A stretch of 35,085 bases of DNA from an uncultured Bacteroidota bacterium (GCA_902609035.1 CACLQG010000012.1:1-35085), one strand, 5' to 3'; numbered from the stretch's first letter, positions 7,948-15,379 are shown. The notes: generated by a model not told the origin, from the sequence alone. Numbers and translations: made by a program.

Positions 7948-8907
7948 ATGAAAAAGCTAATGCTTCTTTTAATTATAGTTCCTCTTGTTTCTTTTGGGCA
8001 ATCCTTATCAGCGGAAAAAAAATCCTTTGATAATCTATTCAAAAAATTAGATAATACTGGTAAATGGGGGCAAAATGATAGGCTTGGAACTATAAACTAT
8101 ATCACTAGTGAAAAAGTTAAATCGTCTCTAAAATATATAAAAAAAGGAGTCTCCGTTTCATTATCTTTTAAAATAACTGAGGATTCATTAGCGCCCAATA
8201 ATTTCAATTCTGATAAACTTTCAAGCTATTCTCATGAAACTAACGAACTTAATTTTAAAGGGTATAATTGGGTAACAGATAATTTTTCAATCTCATATCA
8301 TGGTCACACTCATTCTCATATTGATGCTTTAAATCATTTATCTCATAACGGATTATATTATAACCAACTAAAAAGTCCAGATGAGCTTGGAGTTGAAAAT
8401 TTAAAAAACGGAGTACTAACAAAAGCCATACTTATTGACTTACCACTCTTAAAAGGGAAGGAATTTGTTGAGGCTGGTTATAAAATTAGTGTTAAAGATA
8501 TTATTGAATTTGAAAAAAAATTTAATGTTAAAATTGAAAGAGGGGACATTCTTTTAATTAGAACAGGGCGTTGGAAACAAAAAGAGATTAGAGGGGAATG
8601 GAATTTTCTTCTCAAAAGCACCGGATTACACTATAACGTAATGCAATTTCTTAGCGATAGGGAGATTTCTATATTAGGCTCAGACGGAACAAATGATAGT
8701 AATCCCCCTTTGATTGAAGAGGAGGGAAGCCCAATTCATAAACTATCAATAGTCGCCATGGGGATGCCCCTTCTGGATAACTTAAACCTAGAACAACTAT
8801 CAAAAAAAGCTAAATTATTTTCCACATGGGAGTTTTTCGTATCAGTACAGCCCTTGAAAATTGATAAGGGAACAGGTTCACCAATAAATGCTATTGCTTT
8901 GTTCTAA
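7948..8907 (+). CDS. Secreted cyclase-family (PF04199-like) hydrolase
   Basis: This 319-residue protein has a signal peptide ending near VSFGQ. It carries the cyclase/kynurenine formamidase fold signature: WGQNDRLGTINY at 40-51, and a metal-binding segment GHTHSHIDALNH at 119-130 that matches the family HxGTHxDxPxH motif with His122, Asp126 and His130 plausible metal ligands. LLIRTGRW and a late GSPIHK segment are also typical. Known members hydrolyse amides or cyclic esters with a divalent metal; the substrate cannot be inferred, and the export signal is unusual for a kynurenine formamidase. The stop codon overlaps the stop of orphan integrase tail B on the other strand. Confidence 0.85.
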   Translation: MKKLMLLLIIVPLVSFGQSLSAEKKSFDNLFKKLDNTGKWGQNDRLGTINYITSEKVKSSLKYIKKGVSVSLSFKITEDSLAPNNFNSDKLSSYSHETNELNFKGYNWVTDNFSISYHGHTHSHIDALNHLSHNGLYYNQLKSPDELGVENLKNGVLTKAILIDLPLLKGKEFVEAGYKISVKDIIEFEKKFNVKIERGDILLIRTGRWKQKEIRGEWNFLLKSTGLHYNVMQFLSDREISILGSDGTNDSNPPLIEEEGSPIHKLSIVAMGMPLLDNLNLEQLSKKAKLFSTWEFFVSVQPLKIDKGTGSPINAIALF

Positions 8908-8954
8908 ATCATAGGCATATCCTCTGTATTAAGCTCTGGCACTTCTAAGCCTCT
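8904..8954 (-). pseudogene. Orphan 51-bp 3' end of an integrase gene (tail B)
   Basis: On the minus strand this encodes RGLEVPELNTEDMPMI and TAG. It differs from tail A (7388-7438) at only two bases. It has the int2 orientation and overlaps the convergent cyclase stop codon. It starts at the same AGA codon as tails A and C. Confidence 0.88.
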
Positions 8955-8976
8955 TTTTTAGGTTTTGTTATATTAG
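8950..8976 (+). repeat. Cassette-boundary/leader element copy 4 (fused to integrase tail)
   Basis: Reads CCTCTTTTTTAGG then TTTTGTTATATTAG, ending 4 bp before the MBL gene start. It offers the clearest inverted arms, AAGCCT and AGGTTT around the 7-bp spacer CTTTTTT. Confidence 0.87.
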
Positions 8977-8980
8977 TTGT

Positions 8981-9907
8981 ATGAAAAAGCTTATAATATT
9001 TTTGATCTTATTTCCTTTTATTATTCATGGTCAAACTGAGAAGATATATAAATTCAAAGTAACAATTCTTTCGACCATGCTATCTGACTGGTATACAGGT
9101 GAGTGGGGCTTTTCTGCCTTAATTGAGGCTGATGACAAAAAGGTGCTTTTTGACACTGGCTCAAGAGGAAATACAGTTATTAATAATGCAAAGGAGCTTA
9201 AAATAGACCTCAATAATATTAGTAATGTATTTCTTAGTCATAATCACAAAGACCATACTGGTGGGCTAATAAATCTTAAAAATAATTTTTCTGACTCTTT
9301 TTCCAATGCTCATGTAGGTGATGGAATTTTTCTCAAAAGATTGACAAAAAACTTGATCCATACCTATATTCTTGATAATAAAAAAGAAATGGAAAATCTT
9401 GGTATAAATTTTATAAATCATAAATACCCCTCTCAAATTTTACCTGGAATATGGACTACAGGAGTAATTCAAAGAATTCACGATGAAAAAAACTGGAGTA
9501 AGACTGGAAAAATTATTGACACTAATGGAAATATAATTGAAGATAATATTCCCGAGGACCAATCATTATTTTTTGATACTAACAAAGGGATTATTTTAAT
9601 TAGTGGATGCGGACATGCTGGAATTATTAATACAATAGAACATGTTAAAAAAATCCTTCCTGATAGACCAATTTACATGATTTTAGGTGGGTTCCATGTC
9701 CATAATCTTAATGATTCAAAATTAAAATGGACAGCAAATAATTTAAAAGAATCAGGAGTTCAGTATTTTATTGGAGCTCATTGTACAGGAATTAATTCAA
9801 CATATAAATTAAGAAAATACATGGGTTTACCTTCTGATAAAGCGCTTGTTGGTTCAGTTGGAACGTATATTAATAATGATGGGGTTTTTCCAGGTAAGAT
9901 GCAATAA
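8981..9907 (+). CDS. Secreted MBL-fold metallohydrolase (COG1237-like)
   Basis: The 308-residue protein starts with a signal peptide (MKKLIIFLILFPFIIHGQ). It has the metallo-beta-lactamase fold motif HNHKDH at 87-92, i.e. His87, His89, Asp91 and His92, preceded by LFDTGSRGNT. Later metal-site segments are GCGHAG and GGFHVHN, with a terminal IGAHCTG. The arrangement resembles the MBL proteins annotated as dihydropteroate-type phosphate synthase-like, a poorly characterised hydrolase group. It likely binds two metal ions in the periplasm; the substrate is unknown. It is single cargo of the right array, directly behind a boundary element fused to integrase tail B. Confidence 0.85.
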   Translation: MKKLIIFLILFPFIIHGQTEKIYKFKVTILSTMLSDWYTGEWGFSALIEADDKKVLFDTGSRGNTVINNAKELKIDLNNISNVFLSHNHKDHTGGLINLKNNFSDSFSNAHVGDGIFLKRLTKNLIHTYILDNKKEMENLGINFINHKYPSQILPGIWTTGVIQRIHDEKNWSKTGKIIDTNGNIIEDNIPEDQSLFFDTNKGIILISGCGHAGIINTIEHVKKILPDRPIYMILGGFHVHNLNDSKLKWTANNLKESGVQYFIGAHCTGINSTYKLRKYMGLPSDKALVGSVGTYINNDGVFPGKMQ

Positions 9908-10018
9908 TGAATTGGAAAAATCATTGGTTATTTAGCTGGGTAAATCTAACTATTATAATATGATTTATTATTGTGTTAATTCTAAGGTATTTTGACTAAT
10001 ATCAAATAAACACTAAAA

Positions 10019-10258
10019 TTGGCAGTAGAAAAGACTTGTAGCAAGTATAATATTCAATTTAATATATTGTATAGCATTAGACATTTACTGCAACATTTTA
10101 CTAAAAAAGAGTGGGTGTTTGCTTGTAGGAAGTGTCTACTAAAAGTCAAAAGAAACAACATCCATTACAAGTATGGTGGTACTTGGAAACCAGAATATAA
10201 AACTATGTTAGTTAAGATTGTATTATTCGGGTTTAAAAGTTTACTAATAAAACTTTAA
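10019..10258 (+). CDS. Zinc-ribbon small protein, probably decayed copy
   Basis: A 79-codon frame encodes the same protein as 17564-17746 for about 55 residues: a Cys7 start motif, RHLLQHFTKKEWVFACRKCL and NNIHYKYGGTW. The second cysteine of the first CxxC pair is Tyr10 here, the start codon is TTG where the sister has ATG, and the C-terminus runs on past the normal end near RSRI. A four-Cys zinc site would therefore be incomplete. It is probably a degenerating cargo gene; the element upstream (near 9980-10015) is no longer recognisable. Confidence 0.5.
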   Translation: MAVEKTCSKYNIQFNILYSIRHLLQHFTKKEWVFACRKCLLKVKRNNIHYKYGGTWKPEYKTMLVKIVLFGFKSLLIKL

Positions 10259-10311
10259 ATTACCGCTAATGTTAATCGAAGTTAAATTATAAAAGGGAAT
10301 TCAATTAAATT

Positions 10312-10824
10312 TTAAAAGAACATACAACCATCAAGCTTTATAATTTCCCCAGTATCTAAAACATTTTCAGAGTAATTTTTTTCAGATTCATAATATACAG
10401 ATGATTCTGAATTTGAATTAGAATAAAAGAGTGTAGCATTATCAATAGAATACTTATGAGTTACTGAATATTGAATTTCATTCTCGAAACCGTAATAATT
10501 ATAATCAAACCAAAGATTATATTCATCATTTTTAATAATTTTAATTTCCCATTTGACACCGTCATAAATTGTAATGCCCTCTTTCCAACCCTCACAATAT
10601 GAAGCATTAACACCAAGAGTGAAAAAAGAAATAAAATATTCGCTATCTGAAAATTTCACATCAGGGATTTCATTATAATATTTATCCAAATTTTCAAAAT
10701 CAAACCAAATTGTTCCGTCGTAATTTTTTAAAAATGTATTTACAGTTTCTTCTACATCAACCTTTTTTTCGCAACTAACATAAATAATTAAAGTAAATAT
10801 AAAAACAAGTAGTTTTTTCATCAT
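10312..10824 (-). CDS. Lipoprotein of unknown function
   Basis: The 170-residue protein has a lipoprotein signal (KKLLVFIFTLIIYVSC; a second ATG directly follows the first, so the start may be one codon later). The mature part is rich in Tyr, Asn and acidic residues, with NYDGTIWFDF near the start and a YCEGWKEGI segment, and looks like a compact beta protein. The DG-x-IW start and a cysteine-bearing EGxxI segment recall the lipoprotein at 29988-30518, so the two may be distant paralogues. It is opposite in strand to its neighbours. A partial leader element (10846-10861) precedes it. Confidence 0.65.
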   Translation of the reverse strand: MMKKLLVFIFTLIIYVSCEKKVDVEETVNTFLKNYDGTIWFDFENLDKYYNEIPDVKFSDSEYFISFFTLGVNASYCEGWKEGITIYDGVKWEIKIIKNDEYNLWFDYNYYGFENEIQYSVTHKYSIDNATLFYSNSNSESSVYYESEKNYSENVLDTGEIIKLDGCMFF

Positions 10825-10845
10825 TTAATTTTTAATTAATAACAT

Positions 10846-10861
10846 CTAAAATAGAAAAATA
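10846..10861 (-). repeat. Decayed leader element
   Basis: The minus strand reads ATTTTTCTATTTTAG, matching only the right half (TTTTGTTATTTTAG) of the boundary element, followed by a leader ATTAATTAAAAATTAAATG similar to those of other cargo genes. Confidence 0.4.
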
Positions 10862-10866
10862 TAGAC

Positions 10867-10915
10867 AATGGCAAAAGGATATAAAACAGGTGGCACTTGG
10901 AAAAGCAGAATCTAC
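10867..10915 (+). pseudogene. Fragment of a zinc-ribbon/GGTW small gene
   Basis: This encodes MAKGYKTGGTWKSRI, which matches the C-terminal end (KYGGTWRSRI) of the zinc-ribbon gene at 17564-17746, and runs straight into the boundary element at 10917. The N-terminal zinc-binding part is absent. Confidence 0.5.
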
Positions 10916-10916
10916 C

Positions 10917-10942
10917 CCCTTTTGTAGGTTTTGTTAATTTTG
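10917..10942 (+). repeat. Cassette-boundary/leader element copy 5
   Basis: Reads CCCTTTTGTAGG then TTTTGTTAATTTTG; the latter contains TAATTTTG, an exact fit to the Bacteroidota promoter box TAnnTTTG. It now precedes a signal-peptide stub rather than a full gene. Confidence 0.8.
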
Positions 10943-10944
10943 TA

Positions 10945-11005
10945 ATGTGAACAACTACTTATAATAGTTTCATTATTTAGTTTAATATTATCTTTTAGTA
11001 AATGA
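10945..11005 (+). pseudogene. Signal-peptide stub overlapping the DUF6090 start
   Basis: From 10955 the frame encodes LLIIVSLFSLILSFSK, a typical signal peptide core, and stops at TGA 11003-11005, overlapping the ATG at 11002. An ATG at 10945 is one base out of frame. It is either the remnant of a former cargo gene replaced by DUF6090 or a broken leader peptide. Confidence 0.45.
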
Positions 11006-11808
11006 GATTTTTTAGGTTTAAAAAATTGGTGAGTCTGGATACGGGCAAGTATTTAAAATATGCGGTTGGTGAGGTAATACTCGTAGTTATTGGAATTCTT
11101 ATAGCTCTTCAGGTTAATAATTGGAATGAATACAGGAAAGAAAAAGTTGTTGAAAAAAAGATTCTTTTATCACTTCACAATGAGATATCGAATAACCTTG
11201 AGAGTCTTGAAGTTGTAATTGACGGGAAAAATAAAATCATCAATGTAAATGAGTATATAATTAATAACACGGGTAAAAATGGAGAGTGGAAATCAATAAA
11301 ACCTCTTGACAGCTTGATGAATTATATATCGTTGTCTGGTTGGATTTTTGTTCCTCAAAATGGTGTTCTTAATGAAATAATAAATTCCGGAAAATTATTA
11401 TTGATAGAAAATGATTTAATTAAAAATGAAATCGCCTCTTTACCCCAATTACTCTCTTTGATGATTGAAGAAGATAGACAATATAGATTAGATTTGCATC
11501 AATATTTTTTACCTTTCTTATCAAAAAATTATAATCTTATTGAAATAACTAAATACAGAGAATTGCTCGAAAATTATTCCTTTAAAATGGGAGAAACTAA
11601 TTTTTCAAAATCAACTCCAGAGCTATTAGGCAGTAGAGAGTTTGAAAATATTTTAACTATTCAATCTATCTGGATTAAATTTTCAAATGAAATGAGCATA
11701 AATCAAAAAAATAAATATCTTGAAATTCAGAATTTGATTGAAAAAGAATATCCTGAAGTAGATTATATTAATTTGAGACAAAATCTCGAAAGGGGTATCT
11801 TTGGTTAA
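11002..11808 (+). CDS. DUF6090-family membrane-anchored protein
   Basis: The 268-residue protein begins MRFFRFKKLVSLDTGKYLKY, then a transmembrane helix (GEVILVVIGILIALQVNNWNE, split here as GEVILVVIGILIALQ and VNNWNE) characteristic of the DUF6090 family that is abundant in Flavobacteriia. The rest is helical and charged and probably lies in the periplasm, with coiled-coil-like stretches. Function is unknown for the family. Its ATG overlaps the stop of a signal-peptide stub, so translation may be coupled or the gene may have landed behind a pre-existing leader. Confidence 0.82.
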   Translation: MRFFRFKKLVSLDTGKYLKYAVGEVILVVIGILIALQVNNWNEYRKEKVVEKKILLSLHNEISNNLESLEVVIDGKNKIINVNEYIINNTGKNGEWKSIKPLDSLMNYISLSGWIFVPQNGVLNEIINSGKLLLIENDLIKNEIASLPQLLSLMIEEDRQYRLDLHQYFLPFLSKNYNLIEITKYRELLENYSFKMGETNFSKSTPELLGSREFENILTIQSIWIKFSNEMSINQKNKYLEIQNLIEKEYPEVDYINLRQNLERGIFG

Positions 11809-11894
11809 ATAAATTTGAATCCTTTGATGAAGTAAAAGATTATAAATTTCTAAAACTATATAATTAATAGTAATCGAAGGATTTTTTCATCCAA

Positions 11895-11922
11895 CCCGCT
11901 TTTATTAGATTTGTTATACTAA
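11895..11922 (+). repeat. Cassette-boundary/leader element copy 6
   Basis: A diverged copy reading CCCGCTTTTATTAGATTTG then TTATACTAA. It holds TAGATTTG, an exact TAnnTTTG box. Left flank TTTTTTCATCCAA parallels that of copy 7 (TTTTTTATTCCAA). Confidence 0.65.
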
Positions 11923-11948
11923 CAATTATTAACCATTAATTATTTAAA

Positions 11949-12443
11949 ATGAAAAAAATATTATCAATCCTTCTTTTGTCGGTAATGACCTTTTCCTGCT
12001 CAAATCAAAAACCGCAGGGCTCAGCAGTTGTAAAGGATAGTGACGAGTTATCCCTCAACGCAAAAAGCTTACTCAAAGCTTATAAAGACAATGATTTTAG
12101 CCTTTGGGAAGAATTAATTTCAGAGGATTGCGAATTTTTAATCAACAATAATACCCTTGATAAAAAAACCACTTTAGAGCTTTTAAAACAAGACCATGCG
12201 TTATTTGGCTCACTTTCAATATCGGAAGATTACGCCCATACAAATTACTTCAACAATGGGAATATATGGACAAATCATTGGTTTACCAACAAAGCTACTG
12301 GAAGGTTTACTGGAGAAACTAACTCTGTAAGGGTTCACACAGACCTAAAATGGGAAAATGGTAAAGTGGTCATTTTTCAAGCATATTTCGACCCAAGTGT
12401 GACAATAAAAGAGGCTACTGCCATGTCAGAAATGTCAAAGTAA
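11949..12443 (+). CDS. SnoaL/NTF2-like lipoprotein (cargo next to int2)
   Basis: This 164-residue lipoprotein (signal MKKILSILLLSVMTFSC) has an NTF2-like domain marked by NDFSLWEELISEDCEF, a TNYFNNGNIWTNHWF strand and VHTDLKWENGK, ending near AMSEMSK. It is closely related to 17831-18322 along its whole length and more distantly to 22233-22745; both also show the YFxNGxIWTNHW strand. Activity is unknown. It is the cargo adjoining int2: a terminator separates the two convergent genes, which end 29 bp apart. The leader is AACCATTAATTATTTAAAATG. Confidence 0.82.
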   Translation: MKKILSILLLSVMTFSCSNQKPQGSAVVKDSDELSLNAKSLLKAYKDNDFSLWEELISEDCEFLINNNTLDKKTTLELLKQDHALFGSLSISEDYAHTNYFNNGNIWTNHWFTNKATGRFTGETNSVRVHTDLKWENGKVVIFQAYFDPSVTIKEATAMSEMSK

Positions 12444-12450
12444 ATTATTT

Positions 12451-12474
12451 ACCCTCTTTCGCGGAGGGTTTTTT
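12451..12474 (+). terminator. Terminator between SnoaL gene and int2
   Basis: Stem ACCCTC/GAGGGT with loop TTTCGCG, followed by a T run. It ends the plus-strand SnoaL transcript just before the convergent integrase stop. Confidence 0.75.
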
Positions 12475-13548
12475 ATTTCAACTGAGGCATATCTTCCTCA
12501 TTAAGTTCTGGTACTTCTAATCCTCTTAGATAAGTTAAACTTACATTTATAGATGAGTGTCCCATAGCTTTTTGAAGCTTGGTTATAGTTACTGTTCTTT
12601 TAAAGATATCTATGGCTCCAGAGTGCCTAAATGAGTATAAGGTTTGGTCTTGTTCAATTAGTTTAGATACCCTCTTAAAACGCCACCAAAGTGTCTTAAA
12701 ATAGTCTTCATTTAATGGTTTTTCTTTTGCTGTAAATATGTTGTGGAGGTCTTCTCCTTTGTGAAGTATATCTCTTATATAAATAGGTACAGGAACTATT
12801 CTATTCTTTCCTGATTTGTTCCTTTGTACTGATAAATGTATGAAGCTTAAATCGTCACTGAAATCAGACCACCTTAATTCTCTAATTTCTCTATGGGGTC
12901 TTAAAAGACAGCCATAAGTCAATAAACAGCACTTATATAAATTAAAATTAAAGGACTTAATTTCATCAAGAACAGCAATTATATTTTTATATGGCTTGTG
13001 CAATTTAGCACTGGTTTTCTTAGCTCTTAAACCATCCATAGGATTACTACTCATTCCCATGTTAATTGCTTCGTTTGTAAGTACTCTTAAGTGCCTTTAA
13101 TGGTGTTATAAGACACTCCTGACACATACTGACTAAGATACGATTTAACATCGTTAGAAGTTATATTTCTATTATTCAAGTGAGATACAAATCCATCATA
13201 AACAAACTGTAACATGGACTTGTATTTGTTTGAATAATTATCAGATAATTTTAAATCCAATGCTAAAGTTAAATACTCTAAATCTGACCTATTGTAAACC
13301 TTTACATTATCTTCAATACTTAAACCAATTGATATGTATTTAAAAACCTCTGCAGCCAATAGTTTTGCTATCTCATAGCGGTCTTCAACTGGATAGGAAT
13401 TAGGGTAAATATTGGACTTTATTTTGCTCTCATTAAACAGCCTATACCGCTTACCATTTTGATAAAAAACTATAAAGAAACGATTCTTACTATCCGATTT
13501 AATTTTAGGATACTTTACACTCATTTTTGACACACTTTTGACAGACAT
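12473..13548 (-). pseudogene. int2: tyrosine recombinase with a single frameshift
   Basis: Minus-strand frames 13548-13087 (153 aa, N-terminal and SAM-like domain, with GKRYRLFNES and YPNSYP) and 13060-12473 (195 aa, catalytic domain) are joined if one base is restored near 13095, where AAAGG-CACTTAAGAGTACTT would read on as KxHLRVLTNEAINMG. Total length would be about 358 aa. Catalytic features: CLLRPHREIR, KSGKNRIVPVP, YSFRHSGA (Tyr in place of the first box-II His), MGHSS and the nucleophile Tyr in SLTYLRGLEV. It lies 58 bp from attR. The upstream ATG at 13548 or the one at 13524 could start it. Confidence 0.85.
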
Positions 13549-13606
13549 TTATTTATAGAATATTTTAAAGTGCTTAAAATCATGTGTTTAGATCAGATGA
13601 GCTACA

Positions 13607-13647
13607 GACTGGCAGTCAAGAGGTCGTGGGTTCGAGTCCCATCTTCT
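13607..13647 (+). repeat. attR: 41-bp direct repeat, partial tRNA-Ala
   Basis: Exact copy of 5093-5133, lacking the 5' half of the tRNA, so no functional tRNA is made here. The next base differs (A for C) and CACT follows as in the tRNA flank. Confidence 0.9.
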
Positions 13648-13657
13648 ACACTTATAT

Positions 13658-13698
13658 AATCCCTATTACTTTCTAAACCAATGTTTTAGGGATTTTTT
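13658..13698 (+). terminator. Probable original terminator of tRNA-Ala, displaced by the island
   Basis: AATCCCTA (13658-13665) and TAGGGATT (13687-13694) form an 8-bp stem followed by a T run. It lies 10 bp after attR, where no transcript ends today. This is what is expected of chromosomal sequence that used to follow the tRNA before insertion; the present tRNA flank at 5137 has no such hairpin. Confidence 0.7.
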
Positions 13699-13916
13699 AT
13701 TTATGTACTGTATTTGCACGGCTAAAATATTTTAAAAACTAAAAACTTTCTAACCTATCTGACTACCTAACAATTGAGTGGGTTTAGTATAATGGTTTAC
13801 TGTTAATGTTAGGGCTCTTGATAATGAATAGAATCCTATATATAAATTCAATAAAGCACATATGTATTTCATTTTTTTTAAATTGTTGGATATTGTCTTT
13901 TAAGTAGTAATAAAAG

Positions 13917-13973
13917 ATGAAAAAGCTAATAGTTCCGATAGTTTCTTTTGCTCATACAATAAATAAGTCATGA
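13917..13973 (+). CDS. 18-codon signal-like ORF overlapping the MFS start
   Basis: ATG at 13917 encodes MKKLIVPIVSFAHTINKS and stops with TGA at 13971-13973, overlapping the MFS ATG at 13970 (ATGA). The start resembles the cyclase signal peptide (MKKLM…, VPLVSFGQ). It may be a coupled leader peptide or the remnant of a lost exported protein. The rest of 13699-13969 holds no gene. Confidence 0.35.
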   Translation: MKKLIVPIVSFAHTINKS

Positions 13974-15379
13974 ATCCTATAAGCGTTTATTCAGTGAAGG
14001 GAAACAAGCGCTTTTTGGCATTAATTTGTTTTGTAGCCTCTTTAGGAGGTGTTCTTTTTGGTTTCGATACAGCAGTAATTTCAGGTACCATAAGTTTTGT
14101 TGAAAGCTATTTCTTTCTAAATAAAATTCAAGTGGGGTGGTTTACAAGTTCAGCACTGGTTGGAGCCATTACCGGAGCAGCCATTGCCGGCACTTTGAGT
14201 GACAAATACGGAAGAACACCTATTTTAATACTGGCTGCCATGCTGTTTTTTATTTCTGCTTTTGGTTCGACTATTCCACCAAATTTTATGGTGCTTATTT
14301 CTGCTAGACTTATAGGGGGCATTGGCGTTGGTATGGCATCGGTATTGGCACCGATGTATATTTCGGAAGTTGCACCTCCCAAAATAAGAGGCAGGCTTGT
14401 TGCCTTGTACCAGCTTTCCATTGTAATTGGAATATTATTGGCTTATTTCTCGAACTGGATTTTATTGGTGATTTCCCAGGGATTTCCCGAAGTTTTTGGA
14501 GGAACAGGGCTTTTGCATAAAATAATCATTGCCGAAGTTTGGCGTGCTATGTTTGGCTCGGAGATGCTGCCTTCTGGATTGTTTATCATTTTATTGTTTT
14601 TAATTCCAGAAAGTCCTCGATGGTTGATAAATAACGGATATTCCGAAAAGGGGTATACAGTTTTATCAAGAATAAGTGGATTTACAGTTGCCAAAAATGA
14701 GTTAAACCAGATTCAGCAAGCAGTAAGCGAAGTAAAGGGAAAAGTAAAGGAACTTTTTAAACCAGGTTTGCGCCTTGCTTTCATTGTTGGCGTTGGTTTA
14801 TCCCTGTTTGGTCAGTTTACAGGTGTAAATATTATTGTCTATTATGGGCCTATAATATTAGAAAATGCAGGATTTCAACTTGACAGTGCACTTCAATTTC
14901 AAGTAGCTATTGGAATTATAAACCTGCTATTTACGATTATAGCCCTATGGAAAATCGATAGTTGGGGACGTCGCCCTCTCCTTATATGGGGCATGGCAGC
15001 TGTATTTATTTCATTACTAATAATTACAATTCAATTTTCCTACGGACAAACTTCGGGGATATGGATTTTAGTGATGTTGTGTATTTATATGGCAAGCCTT
15101 GCTATCTCAATTAATTCAGTAATTTGGGTCTTAATTGGCGAAATTTTCCCAACCAGAATTCGTGGACTAGCCATGTCCTTGGCCACTTTTGTCAATTGGG
15201 GCATAAATTTCCTTACAGCCTTAATTTTTCCTTGGTATGTAGCAACAATTGGCATGAATGCTGGGTTTTTTACTTTTGCATCAATGAGCCTGTTGGCAAC
15301 AATTTTCTTTTATAAATATGTGCCTGAAACAAGAGGAAAGAGCCTAGAAGAGATTGAAAATAGTTGGAATTCAAAATAG
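13970..15379 (+). CDS. Sugar porter of the MFS family (XylE/AraE-like)
   Basis: The 469-residue, 12-helix membrane protein has the sugar-porter signatures in order: GFDTAVISGTI in helix 1, SDKYGRTP in the first loop, PESPRWLI before the central loop, GQFTGVNIIVYYGP in helix 7, DSWGRRPLL after helix 8 and PETRGKSLEEIE at the end. Members take up hexoses or pentoses by proton symport across the inner membrane. The sequence is visibly richer in G and C than its neighbours and lies just outside attR, which suggests a separate acquisition. Nearby rhamnosidase and GH43 genes make a plant or algal monosaccharide plausible, but the substrate cannot be read. Confidence 0.9.
   Translation: MNPISVYSVKGNKRFLALICFVASLGGVLFGFDTAVISGTISFVESYFFLNKIQVGWFTSSALVGAITGAAIAGTLSDKYGRTPILILAAMLFFISAFGSTIPPNFMVLISARLIGGIGVGMASVLAPMYISEVAPPKIRGRLVALYQLSIVIGILLAYFSNWILLVISQGFPEVFGGTGLLHKIIIAEVWRAMFGSEMLPSGLFIILLFLIPESPRWLINNGYSEKGYTVLSRISGFTVAKNELNQIQQAVSEVKGKVKELFKPGLRLAFIVGVGLSLFGQFTGVNIIVYYGPIILENAGFQLDSALQFQVAIGIINLLFTIIALWKIDSWGRRPLLIWGMAAVFISLLIITIQFSYGQTSGIWILVMLCIYMASLAISINSVIWVLIGEIFPTRIRGLAMSLATFVNWGINFLTALIFPWYVATIGMNAGFFTFASMSLLATIFFYKYVPETRGKSLEEIENSWNSK

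Larger units (their letters stand above)
5093..13647. mobile_element. tRNA-Ala genomic island (8.55 kb) with two inward-facing integrase genes
   Basis: The island is bounded by a 41-bp exact direct repeat that starts in the anticodon stem of tRNA-Ala and runs to near its 3' end. A tyrosine recombinase gene lies just inside each end, int1 on the plus strand and int2 on the minus strand, both frameshifted. Between them are single-gene cassettes: those near int1 run on the minus strand and most of those near int2 on the plus strand, each group reading toward its own integrase. The two groups meet near 7640-7668. No conjugation, phage or replication genes are present, so it cannot be self-transmissible, and with both integrases broken it may be fixed. 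Confidence 0.85.

Noticed and set aside
13607..13651. Second tRNA-Ala gene
   Set aside because: Only the 3' part is present; there is no D arm or 5' acceptor strand, so it is attR.
14128..14694. Minus-strand frames within the MFS gene
   Set aside because: They are antisense of a well-supported transporter and arise from its higher G+C content.
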